Shown: positions 1 through 5,583 of the stretch, one piece after another | Position numbering within the stretch: position 1 is the first letter of the stretch | Layout of the letters: the number at the start of each line of letters is the position of its first letter | Assembly: GCA_015655565.1 (NCBI GenBank) | Contig: JAATEU010000321.1 | Location: forward strand, 1-7,452 | DNA: 7,452 nt | DNA from: Clostridiales bacterium | GTDB taxonomy: Bacteria; Bacillota; Clostridia; Lachnospirales; Lachnospiraceae | Direction: 5' to 3' | Translations under genes and position numbers: made by a program | Notes under the pieces: generated by a model | The model's input: only the letters and a program-made list of their open reading frames with translations | Told to the model about the DNA's origin: nothing | The model's database searches: none

Positions 1-279
1 ATATATGATCAGCAGCTGTAATATGACAGGGGTTCCCCGGATTATGTTAACATAGCCGTTACATAGGGTACCTACCCATCGCAAACCTTTCATATTTGAA
101 GCAGATACTCTTAGCATTGCTACCAATATACCTATCAGTACACCGATAAGGATAGCAATGAAGGAAATTTCAAGGGTTTTTTTCAGCCCCTCAAAATAAT
201 ACAGATATCTTTGTTCTGTTATAAATGCATCGTAAAACCGACTGCCAAGTGATACAACCCAATCTCTTATATTATCCAA
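1..279 (-). CDS. Polar amino-acid ABC transporter permease, 5' part (runs off left edge)
   Basis: The first 93 residues of an inner-membrane permease of the His/Glu/Gln/Cys-type amino-acid ABC importer family (seen: a TLEISFIAILIGVLIGILVA membrane helix at about residues 32-51, then the family hallmark RGTPVILQLL near the end of the fragment). The permease forms the membrane channel that takes substrate from the binding protein. I chose the TTG at 279 because AAGGAG lies at 288-293, 8 bases upstream, and no in-frame ATG is better placed. The frame stays open to base 1. It lies downstream of the binding-protein gene on the same strand, separated by 149 bases, so they are likely co-transcribed. 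The C-terminal part with the EAA loop that contacts the ATPase, and presumably the ATPase gene, lie outside the window. Substrate cannot be told from the sequence. Confidence 0.92.
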   Translation of the reverse strand, partial: MDNIRDWVVSLGSRFYDAFITEQRYLYYFEGLKKTLEISFIAILIGVLIGILVAMLRVSASNMKGLRWVGTLCNGYVNIIRGTPVILQLLIIY

Positions 280-310
280 ATTAACTTCTCCTTTTTATTT
301 CCATTACATA

Positions 311-344
311 TAGTAATTATGTATTTTTAGTAATTATGTATTTT
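311..344. repeat. Perfect 17-bp tandem duplication
   Basis: TAGTAATTATGTATTTT occurs at 311-327 and again immediately at 328-344 without a mismatch. It lies in the spacer between the binding-protein gene and the permease start. It looks like a recent slippage duplication in AT-rich DNA; no function is evident. Confidence 0.9.
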
Positions 345-357
345 CAAAACATATAAT

Positions 358-392
358 AAGCAGCAGACAAAACAAACCTATGCCTGCTGCTT
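358..392 (-). terminator. Intercistronic stem-loop between binding protein and permease genes
   Basis: AAGCAGCAG at 358-366 pairs perfectly with CTGCTGCTT at 384-392 (9 bp, 17-nt loop). On the minus strand, the direction of the flanking genes, the stem is followed by TATTATATGTTTTG, a poor U-tract. It may therefore be a leaky terminator or a stem that protects the upstream mRNA end. In ABC uptake operons such a stem often gives more binding protein than permease (established knowledge for this arrangement). On the plus strand it is followed by five T, so it could also stop antisense transcription. Confidence 0.55.
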
Positions 393-428
393 TTTACATT
401 AAGATTAACTGATTGCTTTTTATGGCTG

Positions 429-1304
429 TCAGTTACCTGCATTTGTGTGATTTGCAGTAAATTCTTCTACCTTGCCATCCTCAATTAATTGATTTATGAC
501 TTCATTGATTTTGTCCAACAGCTCAGTATTGCCTTTCTGAACAGCTATCGCATATTTGTCTTCAAATAAGGTGCCTTCCAAAATAGCAAGGGTATCATTT
601 GCACCTACTAAATCCTGTGCAGGATACAAATCCATTACAATACAATCAATTCTTCCATTCTTCAGGTCTTCTGCCGCCTGGGCAAATTTTGTATAACGCT
701 TAATATCTTTTGGTGTAACATTTTCCTTGTCGGAAACATAAAAGTCTGCAATATTACCCTGCTGTACACCGATAATTTTATCATTTAAATCCTCTACACC
801 GGAAACCCCAGAATTATCTTTATTTACAACAACAACTTCCGTGGAATTTACATACTCAACGGAAAAATCCATTACCTTTTTACGGCTTTCATCCACCGAT
901 ACACCGGCAGCAACGAAATCCACTTTTCCCTGCTGCACTGCAAGTAAGGCTCCGTCAAAATCCATGGTTTTAATTTCTAACTCTTTACCCATCGCATCTG
1001 CTATTGCCTGTGCAATATCCATATCAATACCGACTACCTTATCGCCCTCCATGTATTCATATGGTGCAAAACCAGGTTCTGTTCCAACTATTAAGGTTCC
1101 ATTATCAGCCTTTTCCGTATCACCGGTATCCGGTTCAACTGTTGAGGTTTCACCATCAGTTTCCCCCGTATCACCGCTGTCCGGTTCAACTGTTGAGGCT
1201 CCATTATCAGTTCCTCCCGTATCACCGGTATCTTGTTTTGTTCCGCAGGCAACAAGTGATATAGTAAGAACAATGGCAAGCATTGCACATAATAATTTCT
1301 TCAT
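429..1304 (-). CDS. Family 3 amino-acid ABC transporter substrate-binding lipoprotein
   Basis: A 291-residue extracellular binding protein (SBP_bac_3) that captures an amino acid and hands it to the permease coded downstream. Seen: a lipoprotein signal at residues 1-20 with lipobox L17-V-A-C20, so Cys20 would carry the lipid anchor; an acidic Gly/Thr/Asp linker at about 22-69; then the binding domain from TLIVGTEPGFAPYEY onward. The family signature is clear at 92-105 (G-I-D-M-D-I then A-I-A), and an Arg within SVDESRKKVMDFS matches the position that holds the substrate carboxylate in this family. The start ATG at 1304 has GGAGG at 1314-1318, 9 bases upstream. A promoter about 200 bases upstream suggests a long leader. 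Odd: the linker contains two 17-residue repeats coded by 51-bp DNA repeats. Substrate specificity (polar, cystine or basic amino acid) is not decidable here. Confidence 0.95.
   Translation of the reverse strand: MKKLLCAMLAIVLTISLVACGTKQDTGDTGGTDNGASTVEPDSGDTGETDGETSTVEPDTGDTEKADNGTLIVGTEPGFAPYEYMEGDKVVGIDMDIAQAIADAMGKELEIKTMDFDGALLAVQQGKVDFVAAGVSVDESRKKVMDFSVEYVNSTEVVVVNKDNSGVSGVEDLNDKIIGVQQGNIADFYVSDKENVTPKDIKRYTKFAQAAEDLKNGRIDCIVMDLYPAQDLVGANDTLAILEGTLFEDKYAIAVQKGNTELLDKINEVINQLIEDGKVEEFTANHTNAGN
1079..1232 (-). repeat. 51-bp tandem repeats inside the lipoprotein linker
   Basis: Two full units at 1117-1167 and 1168-1218 (about 43 of 51 bases identical by eye), a 14-base partial third unit at 1219-1232, and a diverged partial unit at 1079-1116 that reaches into the start of the binding domain. 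The period is 51 bases, so the frame is kept, giving the 17-residue units T/S-G-D-T-G ... S-T-V-E-P-D at residues 26-42 and 43-59. The third, diverged unit begins TGDTEKADNG and runs into TLIVGTEPG of the binding domain. Confidence 0.85.
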
Positions 1305-1343
1305 AAAGAATTTCCTCCATAATTCATGTTTATAAGATTTTTA

Positions 1344-1485
1344 TAACTATTCAGCCGCCATCTCCCGCAAGCTATTTTCATATGTTTTTCATGAAAATGC
1401 AGGGTCAGGCAGCGGCAAAACAAGTGCATTTTTACTTGTTTTGTATGCATCAACGTAATTTTCAGCCGGTACGACTGAATAGTTA
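1344..1485. repeat. 142-bp inverted-repeat element (MITE-like or structured leader RNA)
   Basis: TAACTATTCAG at 1344-1354 and its exact complement at 1475-1485 bound a 142-bp segment. Inside are a perfect 10-bp hairpin (CAAAACAAGT 1416-1425 with ACTTGTTTTG 1434-1443, 8-nt loop), a 12-bp palindrome TTTTCATGAAAA at 1386-1397, and a second imperfect palindrome at 1455-1486 centred on GTA. The unit TTCAGCCG occurs at 1350-1357 and 1461-1468. It lies between the promoter at 1512-1539 and the binding-protein start, so it would be transcribed in that gene's leader. The layout fits a short non-autonomous mobile or repetitive element; a regulatory RNA whose end stem competes with the 1455-1486 hairpin is the alternative. 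No transposase is seen. Confidence 0.6.
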
Positions 1486-1511
1486 CAATTTCTTTTATAT
1501 CAATGCTTAGT

Positions 1512-1539
1512 ATTGTACCACGTTCATGGAAAATTTCAA
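1512..1539 (-). promoter_or_regulatory. Probable sigma-70-type promoter for the ABC uptake operon
   Basis: On the minus strand TTGAAA (1534-1539) is followed by a 16-base spacer and TACAAT (1512-1517), with TGG directly before the -10, which makes an extended -10. This is the best promoter match in the window. Transcription would start near 1505 and give a leader of about 200 nt before the binding-protein ATG at 1304. Confidence 0.7.
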
Positions 1540-1543
1540 GTAT

Positions 1544-1601
1544 CTTTTTATTTTTTATTAACTACTTTTTATTTTCCTTTTTATTTTTTCCCATTAACTA
1601 C
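1544..1601. repeat. Pyrimidine-rich tract with imperfect direct repeat
   Basis: CTTTTTATTTTTTATTAACTAC (split for length: CTTTTTATTTTTT then ATTAACTAC) at 1544-1565 recurs at 1577-1601 with a 3-base CCC insertion, and the partial unit CTTTTTATTTTC lies between them. This fills most of the spacer between the LiaF-like gene and the promoter at 1512-1539. No clear terminator hairpin for the LiaF-like gene was found here. Nothing else is evident in 1602-1650. Confidence 0.6.
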
Positions 1602-1650
1602 GGTTTTTGCTCCATTTTTTATCCTATATATCCTCTGCCTTTATTACCTC

Positions 1651-2169
1651 TCACTGGATACTGGAGGGTGGTTCCTTCCCTTTTACTTCAATCCCTGCCA
1701 TAATATTATCTGCATGAATATGAATGATAGGAGCAGTTTCATTCTCAACGTATGGCACATTATTTGCTACACTGCCAAATACTGACTTAGCTGTAATATC
1801 TACCTTTACATTCTCCGGAACTATTATACTAATGCCACCCATAAGATTTTTACAGTAAATATCCACATCATCTTCAATATCCGCATTTCCAAGATCCATC
1901 TTCATGCCGCTGCAAATGGTATTGATTACAGCACCTTTAAAAGTTTCATTCTCGATTTTAACATTACGTCCGTTAAATGCAACGGAATATTTAAGTATGT
2001 CTCCGTCTTGGGAAACATAGCCTCCTTCGTTATATTTATCTACCAGAATCCCTGCAATTTTTATGGTTGTACGTACTACAGCATAAGTAAAAATAAACTT
2101 GATCAGTTTACTGCCCCTTCGTTTTTTAACACGGACTTTTTCCTTTGTTTCCAGAACTTTTTTTGCCAT
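1651..2169 (-). CDS. LiaF-like / cell-wall-stress-type protein with N-terminal basic segment
   Basis: A 172-residue protein. Residues about 76-165 match the repetitive beta-strand pattern of the LiaF C-terminal family (PF09922-like): MKMDLGNADIEDDVDIYCKN, then MGGISIIVPENVKVD, VFGSVANNVPY and IMAGIEVKG, which are the usual 'G.eI.VPe...V' and 'fG.v' steps. The N-terminus is very basic (1-19, K/R-rich) and is followed by a weakly hydrophobic stretch at about 22-43 that may lie on or in the membrane. The canonical LiaF has several N-terminal membrane helices and works with the LiaRS sensor system; those helices and the kinase/regulator genes are absent here, so that role is not claimed. ATG at 2169 has AAGGAG at 2177-2182. 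A weak possible promoter is TTGTGC (2216-2221), 17 bases, TATACC (2193-2198). The gene directly follows an ABC ATPase remnant. Confidence 0.72.
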   Translation of the reverse strand: MAKKVLETKEKVRVKKRRGSKLIKFIFTYAVVRTTIKIAGILVDKYNEGGYVSQDGDILKYSVAFNGRNVKIENETFKGAVINTICSGMKMDLGNADIEDDVDIYCKNLMGGISIIVPENVKVDITAKSVFGSVANNVPYVENETAPIIHIHADNIMAGIEVKGKEPPSSIQ

Positions 2170-2185
2170 GCTATTTCTCCTTTCC

Positions 2186-2476
2186 TTAAGCTGGTATACT
2201 ACACCAGTATTCTAAGCACAATACTGCGCCTGTATGTTCTACAACTGCGCATATTTGCCATTTTGGTTTATAAGTTCCTGTGATGTACATGTCATTTAAA
2301 AAGATTTCGCCTTTGTCCGCTGTATACAGTCTGCATAACGGTTTGATAAAAGTAATTTTTCCTGCTCCGTTTTGACCGGCTACCGACAATTTTTCTCCAT
2401 TATAAATGATTATATTCACCTCCTTTAAAGTATATTCCACTCTTCCCGTATATTTAAAATAAACATGCCTGTAAAC
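2186..2476 (-). pseudogene. Decayed fragment of an ABC transporter ATPase (N-terminal part)
   Basis: An open frame from 2476 down to a stop at 2186 reads VYRHVYFKYTG, then EYTLKEVNIIIYNGEKLSVAGQNGAGKITF and ADKGEIFLND. This follows the start of an ABC-exporter nucleotide-binding domain: 'V.F.YPG', 'YTLK.VN', Walker A, then 'GEI.LN'. The Walker A box is damaged (GQNGAGKIT; the usual Ser/Thr after Lys is Ile) and a Pro sits in the next helix. After about 60 residues the similarity fades into a tail ending AVVEHTGAVLCLEYW, and the signature motif, Walker B and the membrane domain are missing. A TAG stop (2477-2479) lies directly upstream and the only nearby start, GTG at 2440, has no ribosome binding site. 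I read it as a remnant, probably not translated. Confidence 0.75.
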
Positions 2477-2510
2477 CTATTTCTTCCAAATATCAGTCTT
2501 GTTGCTGATG

Positions 2511-2540
2511 TTGATTTATGGTATATTTTTACTGTAATGA
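2511..2540 (+). promoter_or_regulatory. Possible promoter of mntP
   Basis: TTGATT at 2511-2516 is followed by 18 bases and TAATGA at 2535-2540. The match is only fair, but it is the best plus-strand candidate before mntP and would give a leader of about 90 nt. Confidence 0.35.
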
Positions 2541-2543
2541 TAA

Positions 2544-2615
2544 TTGCAGCAGGAAGGTAACCTGAATATCCTCTTGCATTTGATTCGGCTGCAAAAAACA
2601 GGGGCTTTTGAAGCC
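2544..2615 (+). promoter_or_regulatory. Structured mntP leader (two stems, unidentified)
   Basis: TTGCAGC at 2544-2550 pairs with GCTGCAA at 2588-2594, enclosing AGGTAACCT. A second hairpin, GGCTT 2603-2607 with AAGCC 2611-2615, lies just before the ribosome binding site. mntP genes in many bacteria are preceded by the manganese-sensing yybP-ykoY riboswitch, but its GGGGAGUAG core is not visible. Whether this leader senses anything is unknown. Confidence 0.35.
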
Positions 2616-2638
2616 GGTTATATTTAGGAGGTCGCCGC

Positions 2639-3208
2639 ATGGGGTTTATTACAATTATATTACTGTCATTTGGAGTTGCAATGGATGCGTTTGCCGTGTC
2701 TGTAACAAATGGATTATGTTATAAAAAATTCAGGCGCAAAGAAGCATTTATTAGTGCTTTTACCTTGGGCCTGTTTCAGGCAGTCATGCCCGTTATAGGT
2801 TATTTAATCAGCAGTTCTTTTCTTGAAACAATTTCCTATTTAGACCACTGGATAGCCTTGTTTTTATTAAGCTCTATCGGTGTCAATATGATTGCGGAAG
2901 GTATTAAGACATATCGGAATCCGGATAATTTCTGCAAAACAGATATCTTTACCCGGAAGCTTCTGTTAACACAAGGCATTGCAACAAGCATTGACGCACT
3001 GGCCATCGGCATCAGTTTTGCTGTTATGGGAACAAATATTACCCTGGCCGTTTCCTGTATAGGGAGCATCACTTTTTTTTGCAGTTTATTCGGATCCTTT
3101 CTTGGGAAAAAATTTGACTTCTTATTAAAAGAAAAAGCTGAGATTTTCGGTGGCAGCATCTTGCTGTTTATCGGATTTAGGATTTTTATAGAGCATATGT
3201 TTTTTTAA
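2639..3208 (+). CDS. mntP: Manganese efflux pump MntP
   Basis: A 189-residue membrane protein of the MntP family that exports excess Mn(II) from the cytoplasm. Seen: six predicted hydrophobic helices in two related halves, with the family motifs GVAMDAFAVSVTNG (Asp16) and ATSIDALAIGISFA (Asp119) in the first helix of each half, GLFQAVMP at 44-51 and the N-M-I-x-E-G motif at about 83-88. The length matches the usual ~185-190 residues. The start ATG at 2639 follows AGGAGG at 2626-2631 with 7 bases spacing. This is the only plus-strand gene in the window; it diverges from the ABC remnant and the LiaF-like gene and converges on the histidine phosphatase cluster. Its gene ends at 3208, shortly before the shared terminator. 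No intact MntR-type operator was recognised. Confidence 0.95.
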   Translation: MGFITIILLSFGVAMDAFAVSVTNGLCYKKFRRKEAFISAFTLGLFQAVMPVIGYLISSSFLETISYLDHWIALFLLSSIGVNMIAEGIKTYRNPDNFCKTDIFTRKLLLTQGIATSIDALAIGISFAVMGTNITLAVSCIGSITFFCSLFGSFLGKKFDFLLKEKAEIFGGSILLFIGFRIFIEHMFF

Positions 3209-3225
3209 AGCTTTTGAGAATAACA

Positions 3226-3266
3226 AAAAAGGGGTGACTTACTTTTTCTCTGCATCATCCCTTTTT
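3226..3266. terminator. Bidirectional terminator between mntP and the histidine phosphatase gene
   Basis: AAAAAGGGGTGA at 3226-3237 pairs with TCATCCCTTTTT at 3255-3266 (12 bp with one G-T wobble on the plus strand, 17-nt loop). T-runs on both strands allow it to end the rightward mntP transcript and the leftward cluster. It overlaps the last two bases of the stop codon of the leftward gene. Confidence 0.82.
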
Positions 3267-3891
3267 ACCAATTATACCGTAACAATTCCGCTGCCGCTTC
3301 CAGATGCCCAAAATCATTAAACCGCTGAAGGTAAAATCTCTCATATTTCTCATCATACTTTAATTCTGTAATACTGCTATTTTCAAGAGAAGCTCCAAAC
3401 AATAATTTTTTGCTCATATCCAAGCCTAATAAGCCGGCAAGCAAAGCACGAATAACTCCTCCATGGGTTACTACCGCAATATTACTTTTACCGCTTTGAA
3501 TAATCTCTTCCATCGTAACCATTGCTCTTTTAAAAACATCCCTGCCGCATTCTCCGCCAGGATAAGGTATATCCTCTTTCAGCTCCATCTGTTCCGCTTT
3601 AAAATCAGCAAAGTGTTCCTGGATGTATTCATTAGTGTTGCCCTCCAGATTCCCAAAGGATATTTCAGCAATATTTTCCCTTATGTTATGAGCCTTCCTG
3701 ATATATAGATTGATTACTTCCGCTGTTTGTACCGCCCGGATCAGGTGACTGGAATATAAAGCATCAATCTCATAAGAACGCAGACGCTTGCCAAGCAGGT
3801 CTGCCTGCTGATACCCTTCCTCACCTAAGCCCGCATTTACATTACATAATGTACTGTTTTGCCTTCCATGTCTTATTAAATATATATTCAT
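3265..3891 (-). CDS. Histidine phosphatase (phosphoglycerate mutase-like, CobC/GpmB type)
   Basis: A 208-residue cytoplasmic phosphatase of the branch 1 histidine acid phosphatase superfamily. Seen: LIRHGRQN at residues 5-12 with the phospho-accepting His8 and Arg7; SSHLIRAVQTA with Arg52; EISFGNLEG with the likely proton donor Glu76; the YPGGEC loop at 110-115; and VVTHGG with His143. All core catalytic residues are present. Substrate could be a phosphorylated sugar, a cofactor precursor such as alpha-ribazole phosphate, or another small phosphate ester, so no symbol is given. I start at the ATG at 3891, which has AGGTG at 3897-3901; the frame reaches a TTG at 3912 that would add seven residues but lacks a binding site. 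It is 70 bases downstream of rlmH, where a lone TATAAT (3912-3917, minus strand) may give extra transcription. Confidence 0.88.
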   Translation of the reverse strand: MNIYLIRHGRQNSTLCNVNAGLGEEGYQQADLLGKRLRSYEIDALYSSHLIRAVQTAEVINLYIRKAHNIRENIAEISFGNLEGNTNEYIQEHFADFKAEQMELKEDIPYPGGECGRDVFKRAMVTMEEIIQSGKSNIAVVTHGGVIRALLAGLLGLDMSKKLLFGASLENSSITELKYDEKYERFYLQRFNDFGHLEAAAELLRYNW

Positions 3892-3961
3892 CAAAACACC
3901 TGTGCCTTTCAATTATAAAAACTCATTGGATATTTAAAATTCCGAACCTTAAGTTAAAATT

Positions 3962-4441
3962 TTATTTATGATAAGGCTCATTGGAATTAATCCGGTAAGC
4001 CCGATATATCTGTTCCAATAATATTACACGCATCATCTGGTGGGGAAATGTCATCTCCGAAAAGCTTAATTTACAATCGGCTCTTGATAAAACTTCATTG
4101 CTTAATCCCAAGGAACCGCCGATTACGAAAATAATATGACTGCAGCTCCTCACTCCCAACTGCTGTATTCGGACTGCAAGCTCTGTCGATGACAGCATGC
4201 TTCCCTCAATCGCAAGTACTATAAGATAAGCTCCATTCTTTATGTATTTTAGAATCCTCTCACCTTCCGCTCTCTTTATCTGATTTTCTTCTGCCTCACT
4301 TGCCTGATCGGGTGTTTTTTCATCATTTACTTCAATAATTTCTAATTTGCAATAACGGCTCAATCGCTTTACATATTCTTCAATTGCCGATGCAAAATAC
4401 TTTTCTTTAATTTTACCTACGCCTATAATCGTTATCTTCAT
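3962..4441 (-). CDS. rlmH: 23S rRNA (pseudouridine1915-N3)-methyltransferase RlmH
   Basis: A 159-residue SPOUT-class methyltransferase that methylates N3 of pseudouridine 1915 in helix 69 of 23S rRNA, using S-adenosylmethionine, on the assembled ribosome. Seen: the N-terminal MKITIIGVGKIKEKY, LAIEG at 76-80, the cofactor-binding loop FVIGGSLG at 105-112, the TFPHQMMR segment at 131-138 and the invariant C-terminal end EPYHK. The length equals the canonical 159. The ATG at 4441 has GGGAG at 4447-4451, 5 bases upstream; an upstream in-frame ATG at 4453 would add MGAS but would overlap this binding site. It lies 30 bases after the upstream phosphatase gene, so the two are probably co-transcribed. 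Confidence 0.97.
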   Translation of the reverse strand: MKITIIGVGKIKEKYFASAIEEYVKRLSRYCKLEIIEVNDEKTPDQASEAEENQIKRAEGERILKYIKNGAYLIVLAIEGSMLSSTELAVRIQQLGVRSCSHIIFVIGGSLGLSNEVLSRADCKLSFSEMTFPHQMMRVILLEQIYRAYRINSNEPYHK

Positions 4442-4471
4442 ACTGGCTCCCATGGCATAAACGAAGTTCGT

Positions 4472-5014
4472 TTATAATTCTTCACGGATATATTGATATA
4501 AAACACCATTTTTAACAAACTTTACTTTTTCACCCTTAAAACCCTTTTTACGCAGTTCTCTTTGAAAATTAAATAACATAAATCCATGGAATACAATTAA
4601 TATATTTTCTTTTGACCAATCTATCCGGTCTAAAAAAGCATTAATTCTTTTTCTGGTTCCCTCAACAGTCTCCGGCTGACTTTTTGATTTAAAAAACCAG
4701 GCCAATCTTCCACAGATATGCCATATTTCAAAAGGAAGCCGTAATCTTTCCGAATGAATAAAAGGGGCATTATCTACTTCCCTTAATAATTTATCGATAT
4801 TCAGGTTGCCGCTGTAAACCTCTTTTGCAGTGGTTATCGCTCTTGGCAGATCACTGACATAACAGATATTCCATTCAATACCATACATATCTACTTGTTT
4901 TTTTATTACTTTTGAAGTCTCGTAACGCTCTGACCATCCTCGAAATTCCTTAGAAGTCATCATTTTCTTATGCGGGCAGTTTACCTTAAAATGCCGTAAC
5001 AGTCCAATCCTCAT
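4472..5014 (-). CDS. Histidine phosphatase family protein with RHF motif
   Basis: A 180-residue cytoplasmic protein of the histidine phosphatase fold. Seen: LLRHFKV at 5-11, where Arg7 and His8 are kept but the usual Gly of the RHG motif is Phe; VSDLPRAITTA at 53-63 with Arg58; REVDNAPF with Glu79 as the possible proton donor; and IVFHGFM with His143. The four catalytic positions are therefore intact, and activity is likely although the substrate pocket may differ. Substrate is unknown. The ATG at 5014 has AGGAG at 5020-5024, 5 bases upstream; the frame extends to a TTG at 5029 without support. It is the first gene of the leftward cluster with rlmH and the second phosphatase, with a good promoter just upstream. 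Confidence 0.85.
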   Translation of the reverse strand: MRIGLLRHFKVNCPHKKMMTSKEFRGWSERYETSKVIKKQVDMYGIEWNICYVSDLPRAITTAKEVYSGNLNIDKLLREVDNAPFIHSERLRLPFEIWHICGRLAWFFKSKSQPETVEGTRKRINAFLDRIDWSKENILIVFHGFMLFNFQRELRKKGFKGEKVKFVKNGVLYQYIREEL

Positions 5015-5115
5015 TTTAACTCCTATCAATATCCCAAATCATATCTGGAACCTTCTCTGTTTGTAATCTCCTGCCTCTTTTGCAGAATTCATTTTTTTAT
5101 GAAGCAAGTATAATT

Positions 5116-5144
5116 ATTTTACCTATATTTACTTTGAATTGCAA
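5116..5144 (-). promoter_or_regulatory. Probable promoter of the phosphatase-rlmH-phosphatase cluster
   Basis: On the minus strand TTGCAA (5139-5144), a 17-base spacer and TAAAAT (5116-5121) make a good sigma-70-type promoter. The start would be near 5109, leaving a leader of about 95 nt. No terminator separates it from the exporter genes upstream, so read-through is also possible. Confidence 0.55.
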
Positions 5145-5160
5145 GAAAAGAATGTAGTGG

Positions 5161-5583
5161 TTAATTCTTCTGGAAAATTCGAAATATGGTATCCATAATA
5201 AAAATTGCCAACGCAATCATACCTGCTATTTGCATCGTTTCACTAAAATAGAAACCTGCTAAGGTATTATTATTGGTAATAAGATTATAAACAATCCGAT
5301 ACATTCCTACTCCCGGCACCAGGGGCAAAATCCCGGCAATCAGAAATAAAGTAACCGGCGTTTTCATTATACGGGCAAAACTATGGGAAATCAAAGCTAC
5401 TGCCAAAGCAGCCAGAAACATACCTGCAACCGTAGAGCAGCCGGCATCTCCAAGCAATAAGTATACCAACCAGCCTACTGCACCAACCAACCCGGAATAC
5501 CCCAGAAATTTTCTTGGGACGCCAATTGTTATGGCAATGGAAATAACTGCAACAAAAGCACCTATTACCTGTATTAAAATCAT
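5161..5583 (-). CDS. Threonine/serine exporter, small subunit (YjjB-like, ThrE_2)
   Basis: A 140-residue membrane protein with about four to five hydrophobic helices that matches the C-terminal half of the threonine/serine exporter ThrE (DUF3815/ThrE_2). Seen: the core PVTLFLIAGILPLVPGVGMYR at about 76-96, the family's re-entrant-looking PLVPG motif, with GGxxWxxYxxL-like sequence GAVGWLVYLLL at 34-44 before it. In this family the two halves may be one protein (as in Corynebacterium) or two, as here. Its ATG at 5583 overlaps the stop of the larger subunit by 4 bases (ATGA at 5580-5583), so translation is coupled and the two chains should be made in equal amounts. The exact substrate is inferred from the family only; in E. 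coli the split pair YjjP/YjjB has been linked to succinate export. Confidence 0.86.
   Translation of the reverse strand: MILIQVIGAFVAVISIAITIGVPRKFLGYSGLVGAVGWLVYLLLGDAGCSTVAGMFLAALAVALISHSFARIMKTPVTLFLIAGILPLVPGVGMYRIVYNLITNNNTLAGFYFSETMQIAGMIALAIFIMDTIFRIFQKN

Noticed and set aside
841..1335. Plus-strand frames opposite the binding-protein gene, including a Pro/Ser-rich one
   Set aside because: They are the complement of the lipoprotein with its linker repeats; no ribosome binding site and no domain.
1305..1510. T-box or other known amino-acid riboswitch before the binding-protein gene
   Set aside because: No T-box sequence (AGGGUGGNACCGCG type), no lysine- or SAM-switch core, and no terminator before the gene. 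The inverted-repeat element explains most of the leader.
2425..2640. A 71-residue minus-strand frame across the mntP leader
   Set aside because: It has no ribosome binding site or recognisable domain and overlaps the mntP leader and start. The ABC-ATPase similarity lies in another frame.
2500..2640. yybP-ykoY manganese riboswitch before mntP
   Set aside because: Expected from gene identity, but the GGGGAGUAG core and the AGCAAGACC-like partner were not found by eye. A covariance search would decide.
5088..5105. TTCAT/ATGAA hairpin in the leader of the phosphatase cluster as a terminator
   Set aside because: The stem is only 5 AT-rich base pairs with a T-only loop and no T-run after it; too weak.
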